From the NCBI GenBank assembly GCA_028023455.1, contig JAQFVV010006337.1:1727001-1791000 (forward strand): a stretch of 64,000 nucleotides of DNA, in the 5' to 3' direction. Positions within the stretch are counted from its first letter, which is position 1, and each line of letters begins with the position of its first letter. This document shows, one piece after another, positions 25,400-36,180 of the stretch. The translations under genes and the position numbers were made by a program. The notes under the pieces are model-generated. The model saw only the letters and a list, made by a program, of their open reading frames with translations, was not told where the DNA came from and searched no databases. The DNA is from Epiperipatus broadwayi. Lineage: Eukaryota > Onychophora > Udeonychophora > Euonychophora > Peripatidae.

Positions 25400-25700
25400 A
25401 CTTTTCCTAATCTCACATGCATCCTGCTTTACACATAAAGTCTGACCCCAGAATAGCATCATGTATTAGTCCCTCTAAGATCAACATAATGAAGTTGTAT
25501 TCCTTTCCTGCCATACTCATACTCAACCAAGTTTGTTCCGATGCCAGCTTGGCTCTTTTTCCATTCACCAACATTGCGTAGACATTCTTTAGTGGCAAGG
25601 TTTTGATTTTCAAATTGCTCCAACCTATTTCATTAAAGTTTTCTGTGAAATCACTGATAATTGACTTCCTGAGTCAAGCAGTGGGTTAACTGCTGTTCCT
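25400..25700 (-). pseudogene. gypsy aspartic protease remnant
   Basis: The frame at 25413-25613 contains ILEGLIHDAILGSDFMCKAG, which resembles the C-terminal ILG-x-DF motif of retroviral-type aspartic proteases. The catalytic D-S/T-G is expected upstream; a decayed LLDSGSQ-like stretch can be read in another frame near 25670, on the far side of a frameshift. Its order between gag and RT fits gypsy. Confidence 0.65.
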
Positions 25701-25719
25701 TCGATTCTTACTTCTATTT

Positions 25720-26330
25720 TAGGACATGGCTAAGGTGCCATTCTCAACTCCCTCTCCTCATTTTGTATCAAGTTTTCTACTTGCCCACGAGTATCCTCTG
25801 CATTCCCTTCTTTCCCTGATTTTCCTCATACTGTCTATCACTGTCCAACATCATGAGTATCTCTATGGTTTGTTCTATGGTATCCTTCCCCATTATTATC
25901 TCTTGAATGTTTTCTGGGAAACCGTGCCTTACTATACTCAGGATCTGTTGTTCAGATAGCTTGTATGCTGTAACTCTTCTTAGTTTCACCACTAGTTTGC
26001 GAAAAAGCATACTCAATAACTCCCCTGTTCACCATTTGTCCTGTATTACCTGATGCTTAACAATCTCCTGAATTCCCTCCCCCAATAGCTTGCCAGCAAT
26101 GCTTGTTTGTATTCCTCAAAGTTTGTTGGTTTTATTCCCATTGACTCCACCAAATTACAGCCTCATCTTGTATGTAGCTACTGGATATACTAACTTTAAT
26201 CAATTTGCTGAATTCGTTACATAAGAAAAACCGTTCCAAGCTTTCTAAGTGTCTATTTCCTCTGTTTCCCGAGAAAGTCTTTATTTTTATAACCCAGCTC
26301 GCTATTTCCATTTCACCACTAATCTATCTA
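25720..26330 (-). pseudogene. gypsy Gag remnant
   Basis: The upstream part reads SSYIQDEAVIWWSQW near 26200-26130, the conserved D-x-A-x-x-WW region of gypsy capsids. The open frame at 25777-26016 continues with LSEQQILSIVRHGFPENIQ, the family's C-terminal capsid block. A stop and a frameshift lie between them. I do not see a clear zinc knuckle. Confidence 0.7.
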
Positions 26331-26723
26331 GTTTTATTTAAACACTAAAATTCCTTTTCTCTATTTTAAAACATACATACAACCAACCCTAAGCCTCTTA
26401 GTTCTACTTTTGCTCTTCCTGTTTGTCTATCATAATTCGACTGGAGTGTCCCCTTCTCTCTTTTTTTAATGATTATGCCTCCATGTTTTATATGATCATA
26501 CAAAAATCACTTTTTATTGGTTGTGCCAATTTAACCGGTTCTCTAAAACAATACTATCATGCTCTCTAACTTAAATTGATCACTCTCTAATGTTCCTTCT
26601 CACTAACTGTCACTTATGTTAGTTACAACTGACTTTGGCCATGCCATTTGAAATGGCCAGTTACAGCCCATATTGGTCCTGCCATTTGAAACGTACAGTT
26701 TCAGCTCACATTGATGTGCCAAT
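26331..26723 (-). other. gypsy 5' leader region
   Basis: This lies between the 5' LTR and Gag. On the element strand it begins ATTGGCACATC immediately after the LTR, the position of the tRNA primer-binding site; the TGG start fits a PBS but I cannot name the tRNA. A short internal repeat (TGCCATTTGAAA, twice near 26643 and 26680) is present. Confidence 0.5.
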
Positions 26724-28670
26724 TGAACCACCCACCTTTAACAAGAATAAAGAATATGTATATACTTTTGTATTTTCCTTATTAACAAACTTTTCTATCT
26801 CTGAAGGTTTCTGGTCCCTCAGGTGGAGTGAACAATATCATTGGTTGCAAGCCACCAATAAGATAAACACTCTGCTACTAAATTAAAACACTGGCCAACC
26901 AAACACTTCATTTATTTTAAGAAGATCCCTTTTGGCGCCAGTTAATCACGGAATAATTAATGCATCTGCTTGATCAGCAATGAATCTAGTACCTGAAACC
27001 TCAGCTAGCTCATCGAATTGTAGCTGTCTTAGGAATATCCACCCATTCTAAAAATTTTATTTCTTAATATTATAAAAAAAAATTTACTTTCCGCAAAATA
27101 AAACATTTGTATCATTCAAAATTCTTATTTCAAAAGATACTCCCTATTCTTTTAGCTTCAACTTAAATCAATTCTTAATAACGACTAAATATTTCAATTC
27201 CCGCTCTATTTCCATGAATTAAACATATTATTACATAATAAAGATATATGTTCCTTCTATTAGCATAAATATCTTTGAATCTTGTTCTTTTTTCTAAAAT
27301 GAGCATTTTATAACATATTAAAAGCATACAATCTGATCATTCTAGTAATAAATATTTCAATACTAATTTAATCCCCACTCTCTTTTTTTAACATAAACAT
27401 TTTGTCTTGTAATACAACCACACACACACTTTTCAGTTAAATAAATATTTTAATACCTTTGACATAAAATAAAATAAAATACAAAACATATTTAATTAAG
27501 ATTCGCACACACACAATTAATAATTTTATATAAAAGTTGGACAATGGAGCTAATATAATTTATACTCTGAAGATAATAGTTCGTGATAAGCTAAAAAGTT
27601 AAAAGATTTTTTTTGTTTTATTTACTTATTTACCATGGCTTATAAATCAAGAATTGGAGAATGAGAAAATGAAATGTTACCTAAGATTTGAATTTGATTT
27701 GATGTGAGTATGAGAAAATGTAGCTTCTGTAATTTGTTGGTTCCAACCGGTTAGTGCTAATTCCTCGTAGATCTTTCCTTAATTTGTGATATTATATGAA
27801 CTCTTGTGGATTTTCAGCATGGACACTCCATTGTTCCTTAGACTTTACACAAACATGGTTTGTCCTTCAAACTATTGCTGGTGGTGCTGCAGAGAAGGTT
27901 CAGACCGGTGCATGATATGATGGGTTCAACAATGCATCATTCTCTTCTAATAATAGCTTCTGTAATTTTCTGGAATCAATCAATTTATTATACAGTTTAT
28001 TTCTAATTAATAATTTTTGATCCAATTTATTTCCAATCAAATTTATTTCTAATTTAATTGATGATCCTTTTTTACTTTATTATTATATTATTATTATATT
28101 TTTTTATACCTGGTGCTTCTTATCTTGTGGATCCATCATACATTCTATTTCACTCTGATTGGACTTCTGTTTCTTTTATTTAAAGTCTCTGATCCTTTCC
28201 ATTGGTCATTAGTTTAAGTGAATAGTAATATTTAGTTTCTTTGTTAATTTTTCCTTAGCCATTTAATTAGATTTCCTTTTGTTTTATTACATTAGCTCTC
28301 CATTGTCTTTTTAAAATTCCTTTCCTTTTTTCAAAATCTATTTATACACGCACACATTCAATCTTTTTATTATAAAACAAAACAAACTCCCTTTTTTAGT
28401 TTTATTATGAATTAATTAAAAGTAATATTAAATCATTTTTATTTCAATTTCCCCCTTTTTTTTTTTTTTATTTAACAATAAACCCCCCTGCCCTAATCTT
28501 TTGTTCTTAAATTTCTTTTTCTTCAAACTTTTAAATTTTTATTTAACTTTAATTTTTTTTTTTTTTTTGTTTAATTTCGTTTTTTTTTTTTTTAAAAAAA
28601 AAAAAGAAATTTCCTAAGTATTCTTACTCTTAAAACACTAAAACACTCTGTAACAATGTACATCAATACA
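26724..28670 (-). repeat. 5' LTR of gypsy element
   Basis: Direct repeat of 20531-22472, 5 bases longer in total. On the element strand it starts TGTATTGATG and ends GGGTGGTTCA. A LTR-internal CA microsatellite (27418-27430) is shorter than in the other LTR, and one T-run is longer. Confidence 0.92.
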
Positions 28671-28692
28671 ATATATAATGCAAATTTCTTAA

Positions 28693-28778
28693 ATTTTTTT
28701 TTTTCATATGTCGACGGGAAAGCAAACCCGGGCCAGCTGCTTGGAAGACAGCTATGCTAATCACTAGGCCACCAATTT
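28693..28778 (-). mobile_element. tRNA-Gly(TCC)-derived retroposon head with A-tail
   Basis: The minus strand reads GGTGGCCTAGTGATTAGC, then an anticodon arm GCTGT-CTTCCAA-GCAGC with anticodon TCC, then CCCGGGTTTGC and a T-arm ending TTCCCG. This follows tRNA-Gly(TCC) almost base for base through the D and anticodon arms. The acceptor ends (AAATTGG against TCGACAT) do not pair and the T-loop has one extra base, so it is not a functional tRNA. A run of 11 A on the element strand (28694-28704) follows, typical of a retroposed tRNA or SINE. It lies about 24 bases beyond the gypsy LTR edge. Confidence 0.7.
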
Positions 28779-29239
28779 TGTTAATAAACAATACTATTTT
28801 GCTAGTCACCACTCTTCCATGAGTACAAAAATTTATTCCAATGAGACTGTATGTATAGAGTAGCATAATGTACTAAGGTAATTTAAAACATCACAATGAA
28901 AAGATTGTTTCAAAATACATATATTCTTTAATTTTTTTCAATAAAAAATGCAATAAAAATGAGGTTTTTTTTTATTAATTATATTATTAAAAGATCATCA
29001 AAAATTGAAAGAAATTTAATCCATTATGCTGCTTTTATATATATTTTAAAAAAATCATAAGATATATATATATATATAACAATAGTAATATATATAATAA
29101 TAATCATACACATAAGAGTTCTTTTCGGAAATATTAAGTTGTTGTTTTTTTTTGCCTTTTCAATGTGCTTCAACAAATTTATAATCACAATCCACATTGC
29201 AAACAGCTCATGCAATACTTTTAAGATATTAAAAAAAAC
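28779..29239. other. AT-rich gap
   Basis: No gene seen; contains a TA run near 29063-29078. Confidence 0.4.
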
Positions 29240-29431
29240 CTGTATAAATGTATATTATATAATTTTCCATTAATTTATCATTAGCCAATTATCAGTTAAA
29301 TTAATTGATGTTTTATATATATTAATTATAACAAAAATAATTGCATGAAGATATATAAAACATCAATTAATTTAACTAATAATCGATTAATGATAAATGA
29401 ATGGAAAATTACATAATATACATTTATACAG
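29240..29431. repeat. Palindrome with about 82-base arms
   Basis: The left arm (29240-29321) is the reverse complement of the right arm (29351-29431) with few mismatches. The spacer is about 29 bases. The outer ends read CTGTATAAATG and CATTTATACAG. No ORF lies inside. It resembles a small foldback/MITE-type element; a T-rich and an A-rich edge may be part of it. Confidence 0.85.
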
Positions 29432-29454
29432 ATTTATGTTTATGCCTTAAAATA

Positions 29455-30520
29455 AGTTGGAAGAGTATAAAATACAAGTTGAAGAAACCATGGAAGAGTT
29501 GGTTGGAGATGAGTATAAGGAATGGTGTGATGAAGTAGAAAAAGTGGCAGAGTTTTCAGAAAAATAAAAGTAATAAAAAATGAGAGTTAGTAAAAGTGTA
29601 AAAAAGAAGGGGAAAGCATGCAGAGAATATAAGGGTGCTATTAAGAATAAAGAAAGTGAAAAAGATATTAATGCTAAATAATTTTGGAATTACATTAAAA
29701 GGTGAAATGTAGGGGAGAGAGAGAGATAGTATTACTAGATGATGAGGGAATAGATTGTAGCTCTAGAGAAGAATTAGAGAGAATCTTAAATAGATATGGA
29801 ATGGATATAGAAAAGATGTTAGATATGAAGGATAGAGTGATAGAAAATATAAAAGCATATAGTAATGAGAATATTAGGTTTACAAAAAATGAACTGAATG
29901 AGGCAGGGAAGAAATTGAAAAGTGGAAAGTCAAGAGGTTTAGATAGATGGGCAGCAGAGATGGTAATGAATTTAGGGCATAGGGCAAAAGTAAAGCTATT
30001 ATCATGTTTTAATAAGATGGCACAGAAGAGTTTTTCCGGATAGTTGGAGTAATATACGAGTATGATTATTATTTAAAGGAAAGGGTAAGGATCATAGAAA
30101 GTTAAACAATTTTAGACCGATAGCAGTAACCTCAATTTTACATAAAGTTTTCTCATATATGGTGGCTGGAAGAGTTGCAAAATGGATGGAAGAAAATAAT
30201 GTAGTGGGGGAAATGCAAGGAGATTTTAGATCAGATAGGCATATAGGAGATAGTTTACTTGTAGTTACACAACTTATGGATATGAGTAGGAATTCAGGTA
30301 GACAGTTATACATGAGTTTTATAGATATAGAGAAGGCATATGATACAGTAAATAGAAATAGATTATAGGTAAGTTTAGAAAATTTGAGAATGGACGAAGC
30401 TTTAGTGGATATTATTAAGAAATTATATGAAAATAATTACTATACATATCAATTAGAAGATATAGAATCAGTTAAAGTTAAAAATGGGATGGGAAACCCA
30501 TTACATGGCTGTACTTGCCT
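29455..30520 (+). pseudogene. Non-LTR reverse transcriptase fragment
   Basis: Plus-strand fragment of another LINE, distinct from the RTE and L1/Tx1 copies. The frame at 29702-30043 contains FTKNELNEAGKKLKSGKSRG, the usual block before the RT fingers. A frameshift leads to LLFKGKGKDHRKLNNFRPIA. The frame at 30159-30368 contains MQGDFRSDRHIGDS and MSFIDIEKAYDTVNRNRL (RT motif A, Asp present). Sense-like codons continue past a single stop (TAG at 30366) to about 30520, and then homology stops before motif C. It is a truncated dead copy. Confidence 0.72.
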
Positions 30521-31703
30521 GCTGTGAGATAAGAGGAATGTTTGATATTAGCAGAATCTATCAGTCTTGTACAGTCATACTTTTATAAAACACTATAATT
30601 TGTTTCGTTTGATGTGACAGGTACTTATTTTGATTTAAACTGTAAATATAATTATTTCTTGAGGAGGAAAAAAAATTTTATTTTCTGAATTATTGAAGTA
30701 TTTACATTTTTAGATAGAATTGTGATATAACAACCATAAGTAAATTTGGAATTTATCATTAACAATCATAAGTAATGCATAAACACTTATTTAAATAAGA
30801 AAGCGACTTTTTATTAAAATAAACAGAAATGTACTATATCTATATAGGAGTTAATGCACACTAAATCATTTATTGGAACTCTAAAATTAGTAAGATAAGT
30901 TGCCTAGAGAAAATGTAATCTTATAAAATATTGGGTGAATTATGTATTTGAAATTAAATGCATCTTAAAGTGATCAAAATAACTTTGCAAATAATATAAT
31001 TAACATAATTGTTTTAATATAAATGGTAAACTAAAATATTTGAAATTTAAATGTTGTGTGTGCGTGTGTATGTTATAAAATACATGCACACATAAAGTTA
31101 AAGAAATAACTATATAAATTTTAGCAAAAAATAAGTAAAATAAAACTTATCAATATGTAAACAAAAATAATTGAAATTTATAAAAAAGATTAATTATGAA
31201 CCAGGTAAAACAACTTTATTTAAATTCTTTAAATTCTCAAAAAAGATAGTTAATTCAATACTGATAAAATCTATGTATAACTAATTAATAAAAATCAAAA
31301 GTAAAAATCTGACTTGTAAGAAAATAATAACTAATGTTAGCAAGATCCGAATTGATCAATCAATTAAATGTAAAGGAATTATAATAATATTAGTAAGAGT
31401 ATATAGTCAAGAATTGTTCAATCAAGAGACACTTGCTCATGCAAGGTATGTGTGTGGACATAGACTTACAACACCATGGTATTGGACATCACGTGTTGTT
31501 GAAGCTATTTATATATCTATGTGGTTTCTTCTTCTTTGGATGCTTTTGATGGGATTAATAATTTGAAAATGAAAAGTAATTGGGCATTTGGAACATGTAT
31601 CAATCTGTTAATAGATTAAGGATTATTGGTGTTATAAAACCAATAAAATATTACATGATCAACATTTCCTATGCTTACCCAAGTTATTAAAACAGTAGCA
31701 AAT
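30521..31703. other. Gene-free stretch
   Basis: No coding or RNA feature that I can support. It ends at the outer edge of a long inverted repeat. Confidence 0.45.
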
Positions 31704-32392
31704 TCTCTGTAAAGTAATGCCACCCAGTGCAAATCTTGGTAAACAATGATGCAAGGTTTGTGCATAAAACACCATATCTAGTGCCTACTCATCCAATATA
31801 ACCAGATTAATTTCTATCTTGTGGCTTTCATCAGTGAGAAGCCTTGGATCTGAAAGCAATGCACCTAAATCTTAGGATTTAATGCAACCCTCCAGCAGCC
31901 ATCTTTTACCTATTCATATTAACTATATAACTATGAGTACTAAGATGAGAACACAATAATATTTTCAATCCAAGATCATTTGCTTGTGTAATTATAAAAA
32001 TCTAAACTTTGCCAGTATAAATAATAATGATAATATAAATAATTAGTGTTACCTATAAATTTTGGTGTCTTATCAAAAACACCAAACTGTCAAGATACTA
32101 AACTGGGTTCAGTGAGCTTGAATTGAAAACATTATTGTGTTTTTATCTTGGACTCATAGCTTTAGAGTTAACTGAATAATAAAAGATAACTGCTGGAGGG
32201 TTGCATTATATCCTAAGATCTAAGCGCAGTGCTCCCAAATTCAAGATTTCTCACTGATGAAAGCTAAAAACTAGACACTAATCTGTAGATATTGAATGAG
32301 TAGGTACTAGATAGGAATTTTATGCACAAACCTTTTTGCATCCATTTACTACTAAGATTTGCATTGGGTGGCACTACTGTATGGAGAGAGTG
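31704..32392. repeat. Long inverted repeat, about 270-base arms
   Basis: The left arm (31704-31970) and right arm (32121-32392) are reverse complements over nearly their full length. Shared landmarks include CTGGAGGGTTGCATT, TTCTCACTGATGAAAGC and TTTTATGCACAAACC on the right-arm strand. The spacer is about 150 bases and not part of the palindrome. No ORF or pol III boxes are evident. It could be two copies of one short repeat inserted head to head, or a foldback transposon. It stands 120 bases before a Penelope fragment. Confidence 0.88.
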
Positions 32393-32509
32393 TGTTAATT
32401 CAAAATGGGTTTTTGTCTAAGAATAAAATTAAAGTTATTTAAGATTTGCTATTATTATTGAATGATTCAATGTATTTTCCTTATAATAATAATTTTTATA
32501 TGATTAGCA

Positions 32510-32830
32510 AAGAGTGGATGTGAATAACATATATTGGTTGAGACTAATCATCCCATTGAAAAGCACTTGCAAGAACACATACTAATGGTTAGAAGAGAGA
32601 AAACAGATGTATCTAAAATAACACAGCATATAAGTACCAATGGACATATGTTCAATTGGGAAAATACAAAAATATTGAATAGAGAAGAAAATATACAAAT
32701 AAGAAAATTTAAAGAAGCTGCTCACATGACAATGGTGAACAACCAATAAGTCAACCTAGTATGACTATACATAATGAATGGATACCACTAATCAACTTTG
32801 CTGCTAAAAAAAAGTGGAAAAAATCAGGAG
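32510..32830 (+). pseudogene. Penelope-like GIY-YIG fragment (copy B)
   Basis: This is the C-terminal endonuclease piece of a Penelope-like element. The frame at 32534-32749 (EKHLQEH, REKTDVSKI, FNWENTKILNREENIQ, FKEAAHM) matches the element at 48-50 kb almost residue for residue. The upstream NIYW remnant corresponds to the IYIGET motif of the better copy. The RT part is missing, so the copy is 5'-truncated. The homologous 3' flank leads straight into module copy B. Confidence 0.85.
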
Positions 32831-33205
32831 GAATCTCATAGATAAGTATATGAAATTTTTACTGACTGTTGCCTTTGTCAGGATGGCTCAGTTGGTTAGG
32901 GCATTAACTTAAAATTCAATAATCAAGAATCTAAGGATCCAGACTCAATTTCCATGCTAGTACTGTCACTGGTCAAGCCAGCAACACCTGAAGAAGGATA
33001 GAATAATACCTCTTGAAATGTCAAGCATGTACTAGCACCTATGAGTTATTACTAACAGATGAATGTATTTGGAATATTTAAATAAAGTTACATTTTTTTA
33101 AAGACATTTAATACTTATATTAGATTATGGAAATAGTCCAGTATATAAATATAGCTAAAATATCATAATCACAAACCTTCAGAAAAACACTAGGTTATAT
33201 CATCT
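32831..33205 (+). mobile_element. Penelope 3' module copy B (tRNA-like + hammerhead-like)
   Basis: The tRNA-like head has an intact A-box-like TGGCTCAGTTGG at 32884-32895 and a degenerate B box. CTGAAGA follows at 32988-32994, a short AGG/CCT pairing, then GAAA at 33015-33018. These are the two conserved strands of a hammerhead core in the right order and spacing. AATAAAGTT follows near 33084, then the AT-rich tail with GGAAATAGTCC and ACAAACCTTCAG. It matches copies A and C throughout. Helix I flanking the core does not pair well here, so activity of this copy is unlikely. Confidence 0.65.
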
Positions 33206-33269
33206 CTCCTTTAGTTTGTTCAGTTTATATTATTTGGAAGAGAAAATATTTGTATATATTTAAATTTAT

Positions 33270-34203
33270 TTGTTAGATATGCTGAAGATTGTTTGGTTAT
33301 AGGTGAAAATGATAAATTCAGAGTTGTTAAATATGTTTAATTGTTTTGATCCTTCTATAAAATATGTTGTAGAAAGTGGGAGTTAGATTTTTTTAAATTA
33401 TAATTTTTAGATTTATTAGTGATAATAATTGCAAAGAGTAATTGTTTGGTATATAGTCACTATGTTAAGAGTAACAATTTAAGATCTATAATTAAACTGA
33501 TAACTATCAATCTATCACCCATAAAATAGCTGCTTTAAGAAATTATTGCTATAGAAATCAAGAAATTAAATAGTTCTAATAAGAAATATGTATGCTTTGT
33601 TTCAATTTTATAAAGGTTATTTAAGTGTTGGCTACTCTGATAAATTTGTTAAAAGTATTTAATACTAATTATGGGGTTGTTAATAATTGTAATAATGTGA
33701 AAAATAAAGAAAAATATGATTTTATTTCTTTCCACGATAAAAATTATGATTTTATTTCTTTGTCTTTTAAATTATCTTCTTACAGAATTGAAAATAAAAA
33801 TATTAATTTGTTGGAAAATAATTCATTGGAAGAGGGTCTTACTTTCAATAATTTATTAATATTGCAAAGGAAATTTTTGATAGGAAGACTATTCTTGGAG
33901 TTGTGCTTATTCCCCCTTATTTTTATGCAAAGTTATTTATATATAGGTCAGAGTAGTTTGAATTTAAATGAAAAAATAAAAGTACATACAAGAAGGATTA
34001 GAAAAAAGCATCTTAGTTCTGCTTTATATATCAATAAAAAAGATATAAGCCACACTATTAGTTTTGATGAGACTAAGGTTGTCTTCTTTGAAAAAAATGA
34101 AATTAAAAAAAAAAATAAAGGATCTCTATTATTAAAATTTTATGATTCTGAAGCAATTAGTTTGTTTAAGAGTTCTTTAATATTAAGGATATGTGGTATG
34201 TAA
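33270..34203 (+). pseudogene. Second Penelope-like element fragment
   Basis: A degraded Penelope-type RT end followed by GIY-YIG. Upstream frames show RYAEDCLVIGENDK (motif C region), FLDLLVIIIAKSNCLVYS and KSNNLRSIIK, the block that follows RT in this family. The 192-codon frame at 33625-34203 contains SYLYIGQSSLNLNEKIKVH, a GIY-YIG core, then a Lys-rich stretch. It differs from the family at 32.5 and 48-50 kb. The frame ends without the Glu-containing C-terminal helix I would expect. The 3' end is not clear. Confidence 0.6.
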
Positions 34204-34620
34204 TCAGGAATTGTGGGTAATTGCATATATTTGCTATGTTTTTAATCCTTTGCATTAGAAAAGTCTGCATTGAGAGGGAAACCAATGGTAGCATATTACA
34301 ATTTATTTTCTTTGGCTACTCATGTTTAATTTTGAATTTGCATAATTTTAATAATATTAAATAATAATCACTTACTAGTGGCTGTAGCATTATTAGTTTT
34401 TTACTAGGGAATACTTTTATAACCATATGTCTGTTTTGAAATGTAATGATCACTCAGAGACACAGCAATTGGCACAGTTTCAATTTGAACCTTGCAATAG
34501 GCTAGTGGGTGGAAACTATCAGATATTATATAATCAGCAATTGGTGAATTTTATGCTAGTGACATAAGTAATTGATCTTTCTACATCCAACATGTAGAGA
34601 AATAAATCTCTTAATAAAAT
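34204..34620. other. Gap between Penelope and gypsy fragments
   Basis: No feature that I can assign; a few residues before 34620 may belong to the gypsy Gag that follows. Confidence 0.35.
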
Positions 34621-36180
34621 TAAAGATGATAAATTTTTTCAAGTAGAATTGTTGTTATGTTTCGCAGGTAAAGAAGTAATAGAGATTGCTAATAAGGTCT
34701 GTGAACATAATACTCCTTAAAATTATTTTTTCAATCAAGTAAGTAAATTATTTTCAAATTATTTTAGCCCATAGCCCTCTATTGAGTCAAAAATGAAAAC
34801 ATTAAAAATTGCATCTATGCTTCATTTTATTGATGACATTCCTGGAGCAATTTCTGTGGGGGAATGAGCAGTAACAGTTTAAGGCAAAAGTTCTTAGCTG
34901 ATAGCAAGATAAAATATAATGAAGCTATAAAATGTGGTATAGTGCATGAATTGGTTCTTGAGCAATCAAGAGAATTTGTGAAGATAGAAATCAAAGATAA
35001 TGTGCAAATGATGTTTATAAAACATATAAACTTGAGAGAAAAATATTTAAAAACATAAAAGAAAATAATAATAGTAATAAAACCTTCATTTATTTTTGCT
35101 GTGGAAAAATTGACCATAAATCTGGAAATTGTTTTCACAAAAAGGAGCATTGTAAACTCTGAATAAAAAGGAACTTATTGAAATAATGTGAAATAAAAAA
35201 ATTGGTGAATCTGGACAGAACTGCAATGGTCATAAAGGTGTATTAAATAGAGAAGATAATCAGTTCACCAGTATAAAAAAATATATCAACTACTGAATGT
35301 AATGAAATTATGATAAGAGTAAGAATTGTGTGGCAAACTTGTATTCATGAAGGCCAGTAATAGAAATGGTATATTTTTCATTTGGGTGCATGAATAGACT
35401 TGTCAGATGTAAAAAACTGCCAATAATTGAAAAAACTGAGCTAAAAACCTCAGATACAAATAGCAATGCACTTAAAATTAGAGGTATAGTTAAAGCTCCT
35501 GTTAATATAAAAAATAGTAAAACTTACCATTTGTATCTTTATGCAATTTATATTATAATAAACCCACTAAATTAGTCATGATTGGTTTAAACAATTGGGG
35601 GGGGGGGCATTCAATTTTCATTTGTTAAAAAGTTTAAAATTAAGAAGGAATAAAAAAATCGTAAATTGTTTAATGGGAGCCTGAAAAAATAAAAAACTAC
35701 CCATGTATGTTTAGATTTATCTCTTGAGGCAATATCTATTATATACAAACTGCACAAGTTCCATTCATTCAAAAAGGATTGAGATGGCAACTAATGAATT
35801 GGCTAAAATGGCATTTTAGAACTTACAGAGAAATCTGATTGGGCTACACCATTAACATTCATTACTAAATCTAATGGTCAAAGTTGTTTGTGCAGTGATT
35901 ATCACATATCTGTAAATAAAGTGATTAATAAACATGGATTCTCTGATTCTAATGCTAGAGAAATAATTGCTTTATTGCAGAAATCTATTTTCTTCATAAA
36001 ATTGAATCTAAATGCAGCATTACACCAGATATTGGGACAAATAGTTTCAAAAATACTAACATTATGCACTTACATAGGGTTATGACTTCCATTTTGCATA
36101 TCTTCTGCACCTAGTATTTTCCAGTCTAAAATTGAGACATTCCTTAATAGATTTGAGAGCATAACAACATATCCAACTCA
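34620..36180 (+). pseudogene. Truncated Ty3/gypsy (K02A2.6-like) Gag-PR-RT
   Basis: A second gypsy family on the plus strand, heavily decayed. A Gag end (34864-35058, LRQKFLADSKIKYNEAIK) is followed by a zinc-knuckle-like CCGKIDHKSGNCFHKKEHC. A protease-region block (35366-35575, KTSDTNSNALKIRGIVKAPV) follows. An RT start at about 35826-36085 has KSDWATPLTFITKSNGQSCL, CSDYHISVNKVI and KLNLNAALHQ (motif A region, the second Asp replaced by Asn). Homology continues out of frame (FCISSAPSIFQSKIE) to about 36170 and then stops, before YxDD. No LTR is visible near either end. Confidence 0.72.

Larger units (their letters stand above)
20531..28670 (-). mobile_element. Complete Ty3/gypsy LTR retrotransposon (decayed)
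   Basis: An 8.1-kb element transcribed on the minus strand. Two LTRs of 1942 and 1947 bases bound gag, protease, RT, RNase H and integrase remnants in canonical gypsy order. Both LTRs begin TGTA and end CA on the element strand. A purine tract abuts the 3' LTR. The flanking bases are ATAT on both sides (20527-20530 and 28671-28674), consistent with a 4-bp target duplication, although in AT-rich DNA this could be chance. All ORFs are broken. The LTRs differ by many substitutions and small indels, so the insertion is old. Confidence 0.92.

Noticed and set aside
28708-28778. Functional tRNA-Gly gene
   Set aside because: Acceptor stem strands do not pair, the T-loop has an insertion and an A-tail follows.
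28663-28866. Minus-strand 67-codon frame as a gene
   Set aside because: It runs across the tRNA-Gly-like retroposon and the LTR edge.
31815-32275. CTGATGA inside both arms of the 31.7-32.4 kb inverted repeat (with GAAA 13 bases later in one arm) as a hammerhead ribozyme
   Set aside because: The bases between CTGATGA and GAAA cannot form helix II, and the other arm lacks GAAA.
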